Shown here: positions 47,088 through 57,480 of the stretch, piece after piece
Layout of the letters: every line of letters starts with the position of its first letter
Numbering within the stretch: position 1 is the stretch's first letter
Assembly (NCBI RefSeq): GCF_042453785.1
Contig: NC_091664.1
Location: forward strand, 29,870,501-29,934,500
Reading direction: 5' to 3'
Source of the DNA: Malus domestica
Taxonomy: Eukaryota; Streptophyta; Magnoliopsida; Rosales; Rosaceae
DNA length: 64,000 bases
Made by a program: the position numbers and the translations under genes
The notes under the pieces: generated by a model
Databases searched by the model: none
Told to the model about the DNA's origin: nothing
The model's input: only the letters and a program-made list of their open reading frames with translations

Positions 47088-48912
47088 ATTCGGAGAACGA
47101 TGCCTCTTCGATTTTTGAGAAAGCAATCATGTTGGGGGTCTGACTCTCGAGATTCGGAGAGCAGTGTCTCTTCGATTTTTGAGGAAGTAATCATGTTGGG
47201 AGTCTGGCTCTCGAGATTCGGAGGGCGGTGCCTCTTCGATTTTGGAGCAAGCAATCTTGTTGGGAGTGTTGTCTCGAATGTGAGTAAAGGTTGGACATGT
47301 TTGCTAGTCTACCTTGCCACGAAGCACAAAGGTTGACACATAGGGACTTTCCAATTATCCAGCAATGGTACTGTTCCTTTACCATCTCTTCGATTTTGAG
47401 AAAGTAGTCATGTTGGGAGTCTGGCTCTCGAGATTCGGAGGACGGTGCCTCTTCGATTTTGGAGCAAGCAATCTTGTTGGGACTGTTTTCTCGAATGTGA
47501 GTAAAGGTTGGGCATGTTTGCTAGTCTACCTTGCCACGAAGCACAGAGGTTGACACACAGGGACTTTCCAATTATCCAGCAGTGGTACTGTTCCTTTACC
47601 CTTGTGGGTAATAATATGGTAGCTAGACCTTCAAAATTTATGTGTCTAAACTTTGTTAGTGCTGTTTCTTTGCTATTCTTTTACCTTTCTTGGTCAGAGC
47701 GATGTAGTGGGAGCTGCAAGCTTCACGTGCTCAACTTTGGCAGAGAACTTTGGCAAAGTGATCTGTGGTACCCATGAGTTATTGTTGCGTGTGGGAAGTG
47801 GGTGATTGAACAGTAAGATTCATGTGCTTTCTACTTCACCAGAAGTCTTCGACAGAATGCCCATAATTTCTGCAAAGCTGAGTGTGCGTGTGACAGGTGC
47901 TGACAAGGCTAGAAAAGTAGGTGCCTCTTTGATTTCTGAGATCGGCCCTCGTGGTCTCTGAGCAGCCCAGCTTTTGAGAAAGCGAGCGCCTCTTCGATTG
48001 ATTCGGAGAACGGTGCCTCACCGATTTTTGAGAAAGCAATCATGCTGGGGGTCTGGCTCTCGAGATTCGGGGAGCAGTGTCTCTTCGATTTTTGAGAAAG
48101 TAATCATGTTGGGAGAGTGGCTCTCGAGATTCGGAGGGCGGTGCCTCTTCGATTTTGGAGCAAGCAATCTTGTTGGGAGTGTTTTCTCGAATGTGAGTAA
48201 AGGTTGGGCATGTTTGCTAGTCTACCTTGCCACGAAGCACAGAGGTTGACACACAGGGACTTTCCAATTATCCAGCAATGGTACTGTTCCTTTACCCTCT
48301 CTTCGATTTTTAAGAAAGTAGTCATGTTGGGAGTCTGGCTCTTTAGATTCGGAGGACGGTGCCTCTTCGATTTTGGAGCAAGCAATCTTATTGGGAGTGT
48401 TTTCTCGAATGTGAGTAAAGGTTGGGCATGTTTGCTAGTCTACCTTGCCACGAAGCACAGAGGTTGACATACATGGACTTTCCAATTATCCAGCAGTGGT
48501 ACTGTTCCTTTACCCTTGTAGGTAATAATATGGTAGCTAGACCTTCAAAATTTATGGGTCTAAACTTTGTTAGTGCTGTTTCTTTGCTATTCTTTTACCC
48601 TTCTTGGTCAGAGCGATGTAGTGGGAGCTGCAAGCTTCACGTGCTCAACTTTGGCAGAGAACTTTGGCAAAGTTATCTGTGGTACCCATGAGCTATTGTT
48701 GCGTGTGGGAAGTGGGTGATTGAACAGTAAGATTCATGTGTTTTCTACTTCCCCAGAAGTCTTTGACAGAATGCCCATAATTTCCGCAAAGCTGAGTGTG
48801 CGTGTGACAGGTGCTGACAAGGCTGGAAAAGTAGGTGCCTCTTCGATTTCTGAGATCGGCCCTCGTGGTCTCTAGGGAGCCCAGCTTTTGAGAAAGCGAG
48901 CGCCTCTTCGAT
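47088..48912. repeat. 913-bp tandem duplication in the gypsy 3' region
   Basis: 47088 to about 48000 and 48001 to about 48912 are direct copies with a constant offset of 913 bases at several checked points (CGGAGAACG at 47091/48004; CTTCGATTTT near 47391/48304). Within each copy shorter related units recur (TCTCGAGATTCGGAG, GCCTCTTCGATTTTKGAG, AAGCAATCWTGTTGGGAGT). Open frames here on both strands are repeat artefacts. Confidence 0.85.
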
Positions 48913-49080
48913 TTCTGAGATCGGCCTTCGTGGTCTTTGAGCAGCCCAACTTTTGAGAAAGCAAACGGCTCTTCGATTTCTGAGATCAACCCTCGTGATC
49001 TCTAAGCAGCCCAGCTTTTGAGAAAGCAAACGCCTCTTCGATTTCTGAGCAGGCGCCTCTTTGATTTCTGAAGCTTCGTC
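48837..49080. repeat. 65-bp tandem repeat array, about 3.5 copies
   Basis: GCCTCTTCGATTTCTGAG starts at 48837, 48902, 48967 and 49032, an exact 65-base period. Each unit contains TCGTGGTCTCTGAGCAGCCC and AGCTTTTGAGAAAGC. It lies just upstream of the antisense ORF. Confidence 0.9.
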
Positions 49081-49210
49081 GAGTGCAGATTTTTATAGGG
49101 GCTGGCATTAAGTTCCAAAGCACACTTGAATCTCCACCAGTAGAAGCTTCATTCTTGCACTTCTAAGATCTTGATTTGTCCGACCTCTTCTCTCTTCAAC
49201 ACCTTTGAAA

Positions 49211-49885
49211 ATGTCTGGCCCCTCCGACCGTCGTTTTGACTTGAACCTTGTTGAAGAGGCAGCCCCGCCTTCTCCAGACAACATATGGCGCCCATCCTTC
49301 GTCTCCCCAACTGGTCCTCTTACCGTTGGGGATTCCGTGATGAAGAATGATATGACCGCTGCGGTGGTGGCCAGGAACCTTCTCACTCCCAAAGATAACA
49401 GACTACTTTCCAAACGGTCTGATGAGTTAGCTGTTAAGGATTCGCTGGCTCTCAGTGTTCAGTGTGCAGGTTCTGTGTCTAATATGGCACAACGCCTATT
49501 TGCTCGAACCCGCCAAGTTGAATCATTGGCGGCTGAAGTGATGAGTCTCAAACAGGAGATTAGAGGGCTCAAGCATGAGAATAAACAGTTGCACCGGCTC
49601 GCACATGACTATGCTACAAACATGAAGAGGAAGCTTGACCAGATGAAGGAAACTGATGGTCAGGTTTTACTTGATCATCAGAGATTTGTGGGTTTGTTCC
49701 AAAGGCATTTATTGCCTTCGTCTTCTGGGGCTGTACCGCGTAATGAAGCTCCAAATGATCAACCTCTGATGCCTCCTCCTTCTAGGGTTCTGTCCAGTAC
49801 TGAGGCTCCAAATGATCCCCCTCCGGTGCCTTCTTTTTCTGGGGCTCTACCGACTGCTGAGACTTCTCCTAAGCAACCTTTGTGA
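49211..49885 (+). CDS. Accessory ORF antisense to a Tat-lineage gypsy element
   Basis: 224 codons, uninterrupted. It lies opposite the retrotransposon's sense strand, between the pol region and the 3' LTR. No known enzymatic domain is recognised. The N-terminus reads MSGPSDRRFDLNLVEEAAPP; FDLNL resembles the plant EAR repressor motif. Residues about 83-150 have heptad-like hydrophobic spacing (VESLAAEVMSLKQEIRGLKH, ENKQLHRLA), predicted coiled coil. The C-terminus is Pro/Ser-rich with three related APNDxP/PTAE blocks. The ATG at 49211 is chosen because it is the first in frame. A second, partly frameshifted copy is at 63571-64000 and differs mostly by conservative changes. Related accessory ORFs are known in Tat-type plant elements; function unknown. 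Confidence 0.7.
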   Translation: MSGPSDRRFDLNLVEEAAPPSPDNIWRPSFVSPTGPLTVGDSVMKNDMTAAVVARNLLTPKDNRLLSKRSDELAVKDSLALSVQCAGSVSNMAQRLFARTRQVESLAAEVMSLKQEIRGLKHENKQLHRLAHDYATNMKRKLDQMKETDGQVLLDHQRFVGLFQRHLLPSSSGAVPRNEAPNDQPLMPPPSRVLSSTEAPNDPPPVPSFSGALPTAETSPKQPL

Positions 49886-50145
49886 ATGCTCCCTCTTGTG
49901 TGTTTATTTTGACTCATGTATATGTACATATTTGTAGCTTATCGGGGATATCAATAAATAAGCTTTCCTTCATTTCAACGTATTGTGTTAAATACACCAA
50001 AGCCTTCTTCGCTAAGTTCTTTGAATTTTCTTTTGTTGAAGCTTGTATGTTGAAGCTTTCTGAGTGGAGCATGTAGGTTGGGGTAGTGTTCCCTTAATTT
50101 CCCGAGTGAGGAAAACTTCTTGGTTGGAGACTTGGAAAATCCAAG

Positions 50146-51120
50146 TCACTGAGTGGGATCGGCTATATGAATCTTAGAACGCCATTGTGCTCGATCCTGT
50201 GTCATGTCCTTCGTTAGATCCAAGTACTCTAAGTCTTTTCTTAGAGTCTCTTCCAAAGTTTTCCTAGGTCTTCCTCTACCCCTTCGGCCCTGAACCTCTG
50301 TCCCATAGTCGCATCTTCTAATCGGAGCGTCAGTAGGCCTTCTTTGCACATGTCCAAACCACCGTAACCGATTTTCTCTCATCTTTCCTTCAATTTCGGC
50401 TACTCCTACTTTACCCCGGATATCCTCATTCCTAATCTTATCCTTTCTCGTGTGCCCACACATCCAACGAAGCATCCTCATCTCCGCTACACCCATTTTG
50501 TGTACGTGTTGATGTTTCACCGCCCAACATTCTGTGCCATACAGCATTGCCGGCCTTATTGCCGTCCTATAAAATTTTCCCTTGAGCTTCAGTGGCATAC
50601 GGCGGTCACACAACACGCCGGATGCACTCTTCCACTTCATCCATCCAGCTTGTATTCTATGGTTGAGATCTCCATCTAATTCTCCGTTCTTTTGCAAGAT
50701 AGATCCTAGGTAACGAAAACGGTCGCTCTTTGGTATTTCTTGATCTCCGATCCTCACCCCTAACTCGTTTTGGCCTCCATTTGCACTGAACTTGCACTCC
50801 ATATATTCTGTCTTTGATCGGCTGAGGCGAAGACCTTTAGATTCCAACACTTCTCTCCAAAGGTTAAGCTTTGCATTTACCCCTTCCTGAGTTTCATCTA
50901 TCAACACTATATCGTCTGCGAAAAGCATACACCAAGGAATATCATCTTGAATATGTCCTGTTAACTCATCCATTACCAACGCAAAAAGGTAAGGACTTAA
51001 GGATGAGCCTTGATGTAATCCTACAGTTATGGGAAAGCTTTCGGTTTGTCCTTCATGAGTTCTTACGGCGGTCTTTGCTCCTTCATACATATCCTTTATA
51101 GCTTGGATATTATTTTAGCG
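50146..51120 (-). pseudogene. RTE LINE reverse transcriptase, partial but open
   Basis: A 314-codon open frame (51090-50146) covers RT motifs from the palm to the C-terminus: [20 protein letters not shown], the catalytic [23 protein letters not shown], then the thumb/C-terminal region [20 protein letters not shown] and [15 protein letters not shown]. This is the arrangement of RTE-clade LINEs. The endonuclease and N-terminal RT are missing; about 51121-51251 is 5'-UTR-like sequence fused directly upstream. It ends at the junction with the gypsy segment without its own (TTG)n tail. Confidence 0.9.
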
Positions 51121-51268
51121 CGATTTTGTTCTGGATTCATTTTCATAAGGATTCGACGTGATCATGGAGTGCCGGCTGTCGACTACCTGACGCCCTCCCC
51201 CTCCTCCTTTATCCGGGCTTGGGACCGGCCATGTAAGACATAGGCGGAGTTGGCATTTATAACGAGCA

Positions 51269-52349
51269 TGACCAAATAATTGAAAAATAATATGGACCAT
51301 TTCCTCCATTCATGCACCTGTATTCCCTCCCTTTGAATCGAACCATATCTCAGACAAAATCACAGCAGGAACTTATGATACGAATATGAAATGAAACTAG
51401 CTAGCTAGCTCGATCCTCAAAAGCATGAACAGTAAATTAAATTAGAGAAGAACGTGCATGCATAGAGACAATATATTATTGCAGGAGTGCCGGATATGGT
51501 GGTTCTTTTGTGTAACTGTAAGATCACCCGCCAGCACAAAACTTGGGATTTGAGAATCTAATTTGCTCTTTCAAAGATGTTTATATGCAAATATTGAATG
51601 ATAAGTCCACATTTTTATAATATTCGGATACTCCTTCTTATGGGAAGTGAATTATCTTATAATCTATAACGTAAAAGCTAGGGGTTCTGCAAGTTGCATG
51701 AACACTAACACAAAACTTGGGATTTGTAAACCTTGTCCCTTCCTTTCTAGGATTCTTTATAGGTTACCATTTTTTTTGAGCAATTGTAGTTTGGAGTAGC
51801 ATTCCATCTCCTCATATTTGAATGGTTATGATTAAGCCATGTTAACATCTGATGTTGACTACTTTATAGAGAAAAAAAAAAGTTAGAGAAGGGGAGACTG
51901 AAGAGGAAGTGATTTGGAGATGAGAGAGTCCTACCCCCTGTGGTTTACATAAAGTTCAAACCATTCAATTCACTTTCGGCAAATATACAAGTTATATTGG
52001 CAACGCACTTCATGATCCATGCATACTTTCCTTTTAAATTTTTATAAACATGATGCGTAGTTTAATTAAAGGAACAATAGGTTTTATTCAGTTATTTGAT
52101 AAATTAATCAAAATTTATTGAAGTATTGCATTACAAAGAATAATTAGAGGAATTGTATCAATATTCGGACCTTATTGTACATAAATAATATCTTGGATCA
52201 ACATGTGGAATCGAATGTATACATTCTACTTGTTTAAACTTTGTTCTTAAACCTCACGAGTTTTAATTGATAAGTTCTATAAAAACAATGTAAAATTTGA
52301 TTTCCGTGACATTCTTTTATACACACACACACACACACACAAGCCCTTT
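51269..52349. other. Intergenic DNA right of the composite insertion
   Basis: AT-rich, no gene supported. Includes a (CA)n microsatellite at about 52320-52342. The phrase CACAAAACTTGGGATTTG occurs twice (near 51536 and 51711). Confidence 0.45.
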
Positions 52350-52690
52350 ATGCAAAGGGAAAAAATGGGAACTAGATGTGGGATCCACTCCACATCGAAT
52401 TTTAATGATCCGAACCATCTAGTTTATATGTCTCGATTCATAGATTATCTTTGCAAAAATTCAATTCAATCCAAAATCATTTACCTATTTAATTATCAAG
52501 ATAAAATTTCATTGTTTCTTATTTAACACAGTATTCTTTAATTTTTTTTGAATCCAATTAGATGTTTTAAAAATTTCCGATTTGGCTAATATTTTGCAAG
52601 GATGATCTATAAGGTGCAACTTGAAAAATAGACGGTTCAAATAGTTAAAATTCGATGTCATGTGGATCCTACAACTAATCCCCATTTTCA
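52350..52690. mobile_element. MITE family copy 2 (see 4350-4712)
   Basis: Ends AAAATGGGAACTAGATGTGG and, complemented, AAAATGGGGATTAGTTGTAGG. The interior matches the copy at 4350 (CACATCGAATTTTAATGATC; ATTTTGCAAGGATGATCTAT; GTGCAACTTGAAAAATAGA). Terminal inverted repeats of about 55 bases; no clear target-site duplication. Confidence 0.65.
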
Positions 52691-52780
52691 AATGATTGTT
52701 TTCTTAACTCGGCATTTATACCATATCATAACCTTACTTACATAAATATAATTAATATTATCCAGAAAGAAGGCTTGAAA

Positions 52781-53614
52781 ATGTGTATCGATATGAAAAT
52801 TTCAAAACAAGTTAACAAAGATAAAACCATCGCTAAATACGAATTAGGCACGTTCTGTGAACAATACGGATTACCTCCAATTGCTCCTTCTAATAAGAAG
52901 AAAAAATCACAAGTCTATCAAAAGTACTCCAACAAGTACTCAGGTAGACAATACCCTAAATACAATAAATATAAAACTAAAAATAAACATTTTGAAACCA
53001 ATAAATTTTATGAAAAACCTAAATCCAACAAGTGGAGAAGGAAACCCTCTAAAAAGATCCGCTCCAAAAATCAAGAACAAAAAGGAAAGTGCTACAAATG
53101 TGGTAAATTTGGCCATTATGCCAATAAATGCCGAGTTAAGAAAACAATCAACCAATTAAAGATCTCTAAGGAAGAGAAACTTCAGTTAATTCAAGTCCTA
53201 GAACTTAGGAACACCGACCATAGTCAATCTGAAAATGATTTGGAATTATCCTCTTCAAATAATAACCCTTCAAGTGATTCTTCATCTCTTGACATCAAGA
53301 TAGGATGTACCGATGCTTGTTGTCAAAAAACCTCAGTCCTTAATAAACAAGAAGAACAAAAAGATCTTCTCATTGAATTAATAAGTAAAGTCGATGACCC
53401 TGAACTTAAATCTTTCTATCTTAAGAAACTAAAGAAATTAGTGTCTTCAGAAGAACCTAGCACTAGCCAAACCCAATTAACCCCAAGAATTTCTCTTAGC
53501 AAAACCTTAGAAAGGTTCAATAAGACTAAGAAAGAAATCACAATTAAAGATCTGCAACACGAAGTTAATAAAATCAAAGAAGAAATTAGGGTTTTAAAAT
53601 CTGAGAACCTATAA
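52781..53614 (+). pseudogene. Pararetroviral capsid C-terminal region with zinc knuckle
   Basis: An open stretch of 278 codons from the first in-frame Met. The same frame is open upstream to about 52745, so the true start is lost. Lys/Asn-rich basic region, then a CCHC zinc knuckle (CYKCGKFGHYANKC, about residues 105-118) that binds nucleic acid. Next comes a Ser-rich acidic segment and a C-terminal coiled-coil-like stretch (about residues 235-275). A single stop at 53612-53614 separates it from further in-frame capsid-like, Ser/Asp-rich sequence to about 53723. It is not expected to make a working protein. Confidence 0.75.
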
Positions 53615-53759
53615 ATTCGTACACACCTTAGTAAAGTCCAAACCCAAACACTTGTCAATAACGATGATGAAGAACAAAGTAGTTCTTCTTCGGATCACAA
53701 CTCCGATGACCAATCATCCACATGAAATTTAATTTTTTTAAGTCTTTTAGACAAGATAA

Positions 53760-54908
53760 GAATCCAGAAATGGTATTCTAAAATTAAAATAATAGTTGAT
53801 GATTTTCATTTTGAATCAATTGCTTTGATTGACTCTGGTGTAGATTTGAATTGTATTCAAGAAAGGTTAATCCCTACTAATTATTTTCATAAGTCATCAG
53901 AAATACTTAGTGCTGCTAACCAGTCACCAATCCAATTCAAATATGAAATACCCAAAGCACATGTTTGTCAAAATGATGTTTATTTCAAAACTCCATTTGT
54001 TTTAATCAAAAATATTTCTGACCCAGTTATCTTAGGTCTTCCATTTCTAGCCCTCATATATCCTTTTAAGGTTCATCACAATAGGATTACGACAAAAAAT
54101 TTAGGACAGAAAGTCACGTTTGAGTTTTGCAGGGAAACATATCTCAAAAAATTAAGACATCTCCAAAAGGTTAGCATATCGCGATCCATCAACTTAATCA
54201 ATCATAAATCAAAACAACTTAATTTTTTAAAGGAAGAAATTAATCACAAACGAATTGAAGAATAGCTAACAAATAAATCTTTGTTAGAAACTATTGATAA
54301 TTTTCAAAAGAAACTTGTCAATGACATCTGTTCCGATATTCCCAATGCCTTTTGGCATCGAAAACAACACATTGTTAAACTTCCTTAAATAAAGGATTTT
54401 AATGAATCAAAAATTCCAACTGAGGCCAGACCAATTCAAATGAGTCAAGAAGTTTTAGAATTCTGTAAGACAGAAATCCATGAACTTCTTAATAAAGATA
54501 TCATTAGGAAAAGTAAATCTCCATGGTCATGCCCTGCATTTTATGTTCAGAAGAACGCAGAATTAGAAAGAGAAACTCCTTGATTAATTATTAACTACAA
54601 ACCTTTGAATGAAGTTTTGGAATGGATTCGGTATCCAATCCCTAACAAAAGATATTTGATAAAGAGACTTTCTCGAGCAGTTATTTTTTCAAAATTTGAT
54701 ATGAAATCAGGCTTTTGGCAAATTCAAATTCATGAAAATGATAAATATAAAACAACTTTTGTAACTTCTTTCGGACATTATGAATGGAATGTAATACCTT
54801 TCGGCCTCAAGAATGCTCCAAGTGAATTTCAAAATATAATGAATGAGATTTTTAATCAATATAGCCATTTTTCAATTGTTTATATTGATGATGTTCTTTT
54901 TTATTCAT
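53760..54908 (+). pseudogene. Pararetroviral protease and partial reverse transcriptase
   Basis: The protease core IDSGVDLNCI is near 53828-53857. A second conserved protease segment VILGLPFL follows at about 54026. The RT begins near 54415 and includes FDMKSGFWQI and ends after YIDDVLF at 54900. Stops at about 54263, 54386 and 54581 break it into pieces. The distal RT and RNase H are missing because the retrotransposon LTR starts at 54909. Confidence 0.8.
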
Positions 54909-55428
54909 TGTTATTTGTACCATACTTGACCAATCCCGAAACTACTGAGCACCAGTCAACGTTATACCGTTAAGAACCCAGAAGAGCTTCCCTTCAACCA
55001 GGAGGCTAATCACAATGCGACACGTGTCGACATCAGAAGCCAATCACAGCGCGACACGTGTCAACATCAGAAGCCAATCACAACACGACACGTGTTAATG
55101 TTAGAACAAAACTAGAAATCCTCTTCTATAAATAGGGATCATTCTCCCACGATAATCTCTAATGTCATTTTGTACTAAACTATTCACTAGAACTCACAAA
55201 AGGAGAGCTTGAACCTATGTATTTGTGTAAACCCTTCACAATTAATGAGAACTCCTTTACTCCGTGGACGTAGCCAATCTGGGTGAACCATGTATATCTT
55301 GTGTTTGCTTCTCCGTCTCTATTCATTTACATACTTATCCTCACTAGTGACCGAAGCAACCAAGCGAAGGTCACAAAACCTGACACTTTATGTTGTACCA
55401 AAGTCCTCACTGATTTTCTGCATCAACA
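54909..55428 (+). repeat. 5' LTR of the Tat-lineage element
   Basis: 520 bases, starting TGTTATTTGTACC and ending ...CATCAACA. U3 holds three 34-bp repeats (55003-55104) and a TATA box TATAAATAG at 55127-55135. The downstream part matches the partial LTR at 45683-45910 in inverted orientation. The partner LTR is beyond the window, so the end is inferred from the primer-binding site. Confidence 0.8.
55003..55104 (+). promoter_or_regulatory. Three 34-bp repeats with CCAAT-like and G-box elements in LTR U3
   Basis: Units start at 55003, 55037 and 55071. Each has a CTAAT/CCAAT word followed by GCGACACGTGTC or ACGACACGTGTT, that is a G-box (CACGTG) of ABRE type. They end 23 bases before the TATA box. 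G-boxes bind bZIP and bHLH factors. Confidence 0.85.
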
Positions 55429-55430
55429 TT

Positions 55431-55446
55431 TGGTGCCGTCTGTGGG
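55431..55446 (+). other. Primer-binding site
   Basis: TGGTGCCGTCTGTGGG begins two bases after the LTR end. TGGYGCC-type sites in Tat/Athila elements are thought to pair with tRNA 3' ends ending GGCGCCA, such as tRNA-Asp; the precise tRNA is not established here. Confidence 0.6.
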
Positions 55447-55532
55447 AACAACACTTATTCCCACTCTCTTCAGCTTTGTCAAGCTAGTTTCCACCGCTCG
55501 TACACTCTTTTGGCCAAGCATCTCTCTCCGAC

Positions 55533-57480
55533 ATGGGGAGCGAAAGAAGCCATAACACACAGAATGACACCCACATTGGACCTAGTATGAAGCAATGAAA
55601 GCAGGAAGGAAATAGAGTTACTCTTCAAGCTAAAGTCGATGAGCTAGAGGTTCAGAACAACAAGATAACGATGAAGAATGAGGTCCTCCAGGAACAATAT
55701 GAAAAACTTTTCGAGATGCTTCACGAGGCTAGGCATGCTCAAACACACAAGCTTGTCGCCCCTGTTGAGGTCAACAATCATCTGAATGCCCCCCAATACG
55801 GAGGGTCACCGATATCCAACATGGACATCCTTGATAGGGATTGAGCTACACATCAATGTGATAATCAACAGGAGACTTCTCTCAACCCAGCTGCTTCAAT
55901 CCGAAGCAGAAGAAATAGAGGAAAGCACCTCCTCACAGAGGGAGTGGAAGGATCAAAAACCGTCTATCGCGATTGTTGAGACTTCCTAAAGCAACGTCGA
56001 GAGAATCTCATCCACATAAGCTCGAAGATCAATAACCCAAGAGTTTCTGAAAGACTCGGTCCTTTTCCACAACCCAGGCTAGCAGCCAATCTAAGGAATG
56101 GGCAACAGGTCCCAGAAGAACATGAAGGTACAGGGGACTCGGAAATATTCTGACATACTCACTCTAGGAGTCAGTGTGGCGAGTCCAAGGAAAAATCACG
56201 CTATCTTGATCAAACTTTCCTACTTCCAAGATGCAATAGGGACTTACGGAAGAAAACTTCAGTGGTGCACGACTCCACTCAGGACCCCCTTGTCCTACAG
56301 CTCCTGGAGGAAGTAAACAAGTTGAAGGCTGAACGCCAAGCCGAGATACCTGACTGGAACCAACCCAGGCCTGACCCCCTCACAAGAAGGATCCTCAACA
56401 CCCTCTCCAAGCGAGGACAAAGCAGAAGCTTGACTTACAACTCTATACTGGAAGGGAAGACCCGATTGAACACCTTAACCTCTTTGAGTCCACCATGGTA
56501 TACCGGAGACACAACGACGAAGAACGGTGCCTTCTCTTCCTCTCCACCCTCTCTGGCGGAGCTTTAAACTGGTACTGCCGTCTTTCACCTGAGACAGTAG
56601 ACTCATTTGAAGAGTTGAGGAAGCTGTTTGTCTCTCAACACATCTTCCAGACTGATCGCTTGCATTTCGCAGATGACTTGTACACTATTCGCCAGAAGCC
56701 GGACGAGTCATTACGAAAGTATGCTGGTCGCTTCAGCCATGAGTATTCTCGCTGCACTGAGGCAGATGACAAGACCGCCCTCAAGGCCTTCACGGCAGGC
56801 TTACGTGACTGTTTCTTCAAATACATGATCAATGCCAACACTTAGAAGACTTACTCTGAGGTGATGGCACAAGCTTACAACCATGCCTCTGCCGAGGCAA
56901 AGACATATCAAGGGAAACCCCCTACAGTCACCCCTTATCAGCAAGTAGGGAGTGGAGGCCAGATCCAACAGAATGAGAAGACCTCAACCTTCCAAACGGT
57001 AGCAGCACACCCCTGCCTCATTTAATGCTTCTCCAAGTCAGCAGACATATCAATCCCAGGGTAAAAGGAAAGATTTCCATCCTCATCAATCTCATTTTAA
57101 TAAAAAGAATAAGGGGCACTATCGCGATAACTCAGGATATCGTCACAATAACGCTCGTCCCCAGGCAGTTAACGCAGTGGGCCAATCACGTGTCAAGACA
57201 GGCCCTACCCCGAGGTATGAGACATACACACTTTTGAACGCTACATGCACGACCATCTACCCCAGTATAGCTTACCTGATACCAAAGCCAAAGCCAAGAT
57301 AGCCAGATTACAAGTCCACGAAGAACACGGGCATGTTTTGTTGCTACCACGAGTATAATGGCCATGATGGCGAGAAGTGCATCATCCTCCGTGATCATAT
57401 TGAAGCTTTGGCACGTGAAGGAAAAATTGATCAATTCCTCTTTCACCCTCCAAAGGATAACCGTAACCAACGCCAGGTGA
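55533..57480 (+). pseudogene. Retrotransposon gag, broken
   Basis: Starts at ATG 55533 (MGSERSHNTQ). Coiled-coil-like residues follow (ELEVQNNKITMKNEVLQEQY). The conserved gag core is in a different frame at 56495-56845 (GALNWYCRLSPETVDSFEEL; YAGRFSHEYSRC). A Tat-type zinc-knuckle relative, CCYHEYNGHDGEKC, lies near 57339. Stops at about 55596, 55841, 55979 and 56843 and a shift near 56500 inactivate it. Confidence 0.8.

Larger units (their letters stand above)
45683..50147 (-). mobile_element. Truncated 3' part of a Tat-lineage gypsy element
   Basis: On the minus strand the order is post-pol region, antisense ORF (plus strand, 49211-49885), tandem-repeat region, then partial LTR (to 45683). 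49900-50147 matches the complement of about 63300-63560 in the element at the right edge. The segment 45683 to about 45910 matches the complement of the LTR at 55150-55370 (CACAAGATGTACGTGATTCA; GAAGGGTTTACACAAGTACA). No gag or pol is present, and the LTR lacks its last about 55 bases, so neither end is a natural element terminus. Confidence 0.75.
45059..51268 (-). mobile_element. Composite RTE-type LINE insertion with captured gypsy fragment
   Basis: GGCATTTATAACGAGCA occurs perfectly at 45059-45075 and 51252-51268 and brackets everything between, a 17-bp target-site duplication. Immediately inside the left copy is (ACA)n, the complement of a (TTG)n tail used by plant RTE elements. Inside the right copy is a LINE 5'-UTR-like segment (complement contains GGTCCCAAGCCCGGATAAAG). 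LINE sequence therefore runs antisense from 51251 to 45076. In its middle lies 45683-50147, derived from a Tat-lineage gypsy element, and the LINE's 3' segment is present twice (45096-45682 and 50148-50735). The LINE also lacks the region between its 5' UTR and the RT middle, so it is non-autonomous. Confidence 0.8.
52745..54908 (+). mobile_element. Degraded endogenous pararetrovirus (Caulimoviridae-like) fragment
   Basis: Collinear remnants of a capsid C-terminal part, an aspartic protease and the N-terminal half of a reverse transcriptase are present. The RT motif KSGFWQI, followed by IPFGLKNAPSEFQ and YIDD, is of the caulimovirid type rather than the SGYHQI of Ty3/gypsy. Movement-protein, RNase H and most capsid regions are absent. 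Several in-frame stops (about 53612, 54263, 54386, 54581) make it non-functional. The right end is cut by the LTR at 54909. Genus is uncertain; Florendovirus- or Petuvirus-like integrants are common in plants. Confidence 0.8.

Noticed and set aside
47100..48990. Many overlapping ORFs of 60-100 codons on both strands
   Set aside because: They are reading-frame copies of the tandem repeats, with shared peptide blocks and no independent start or domain.
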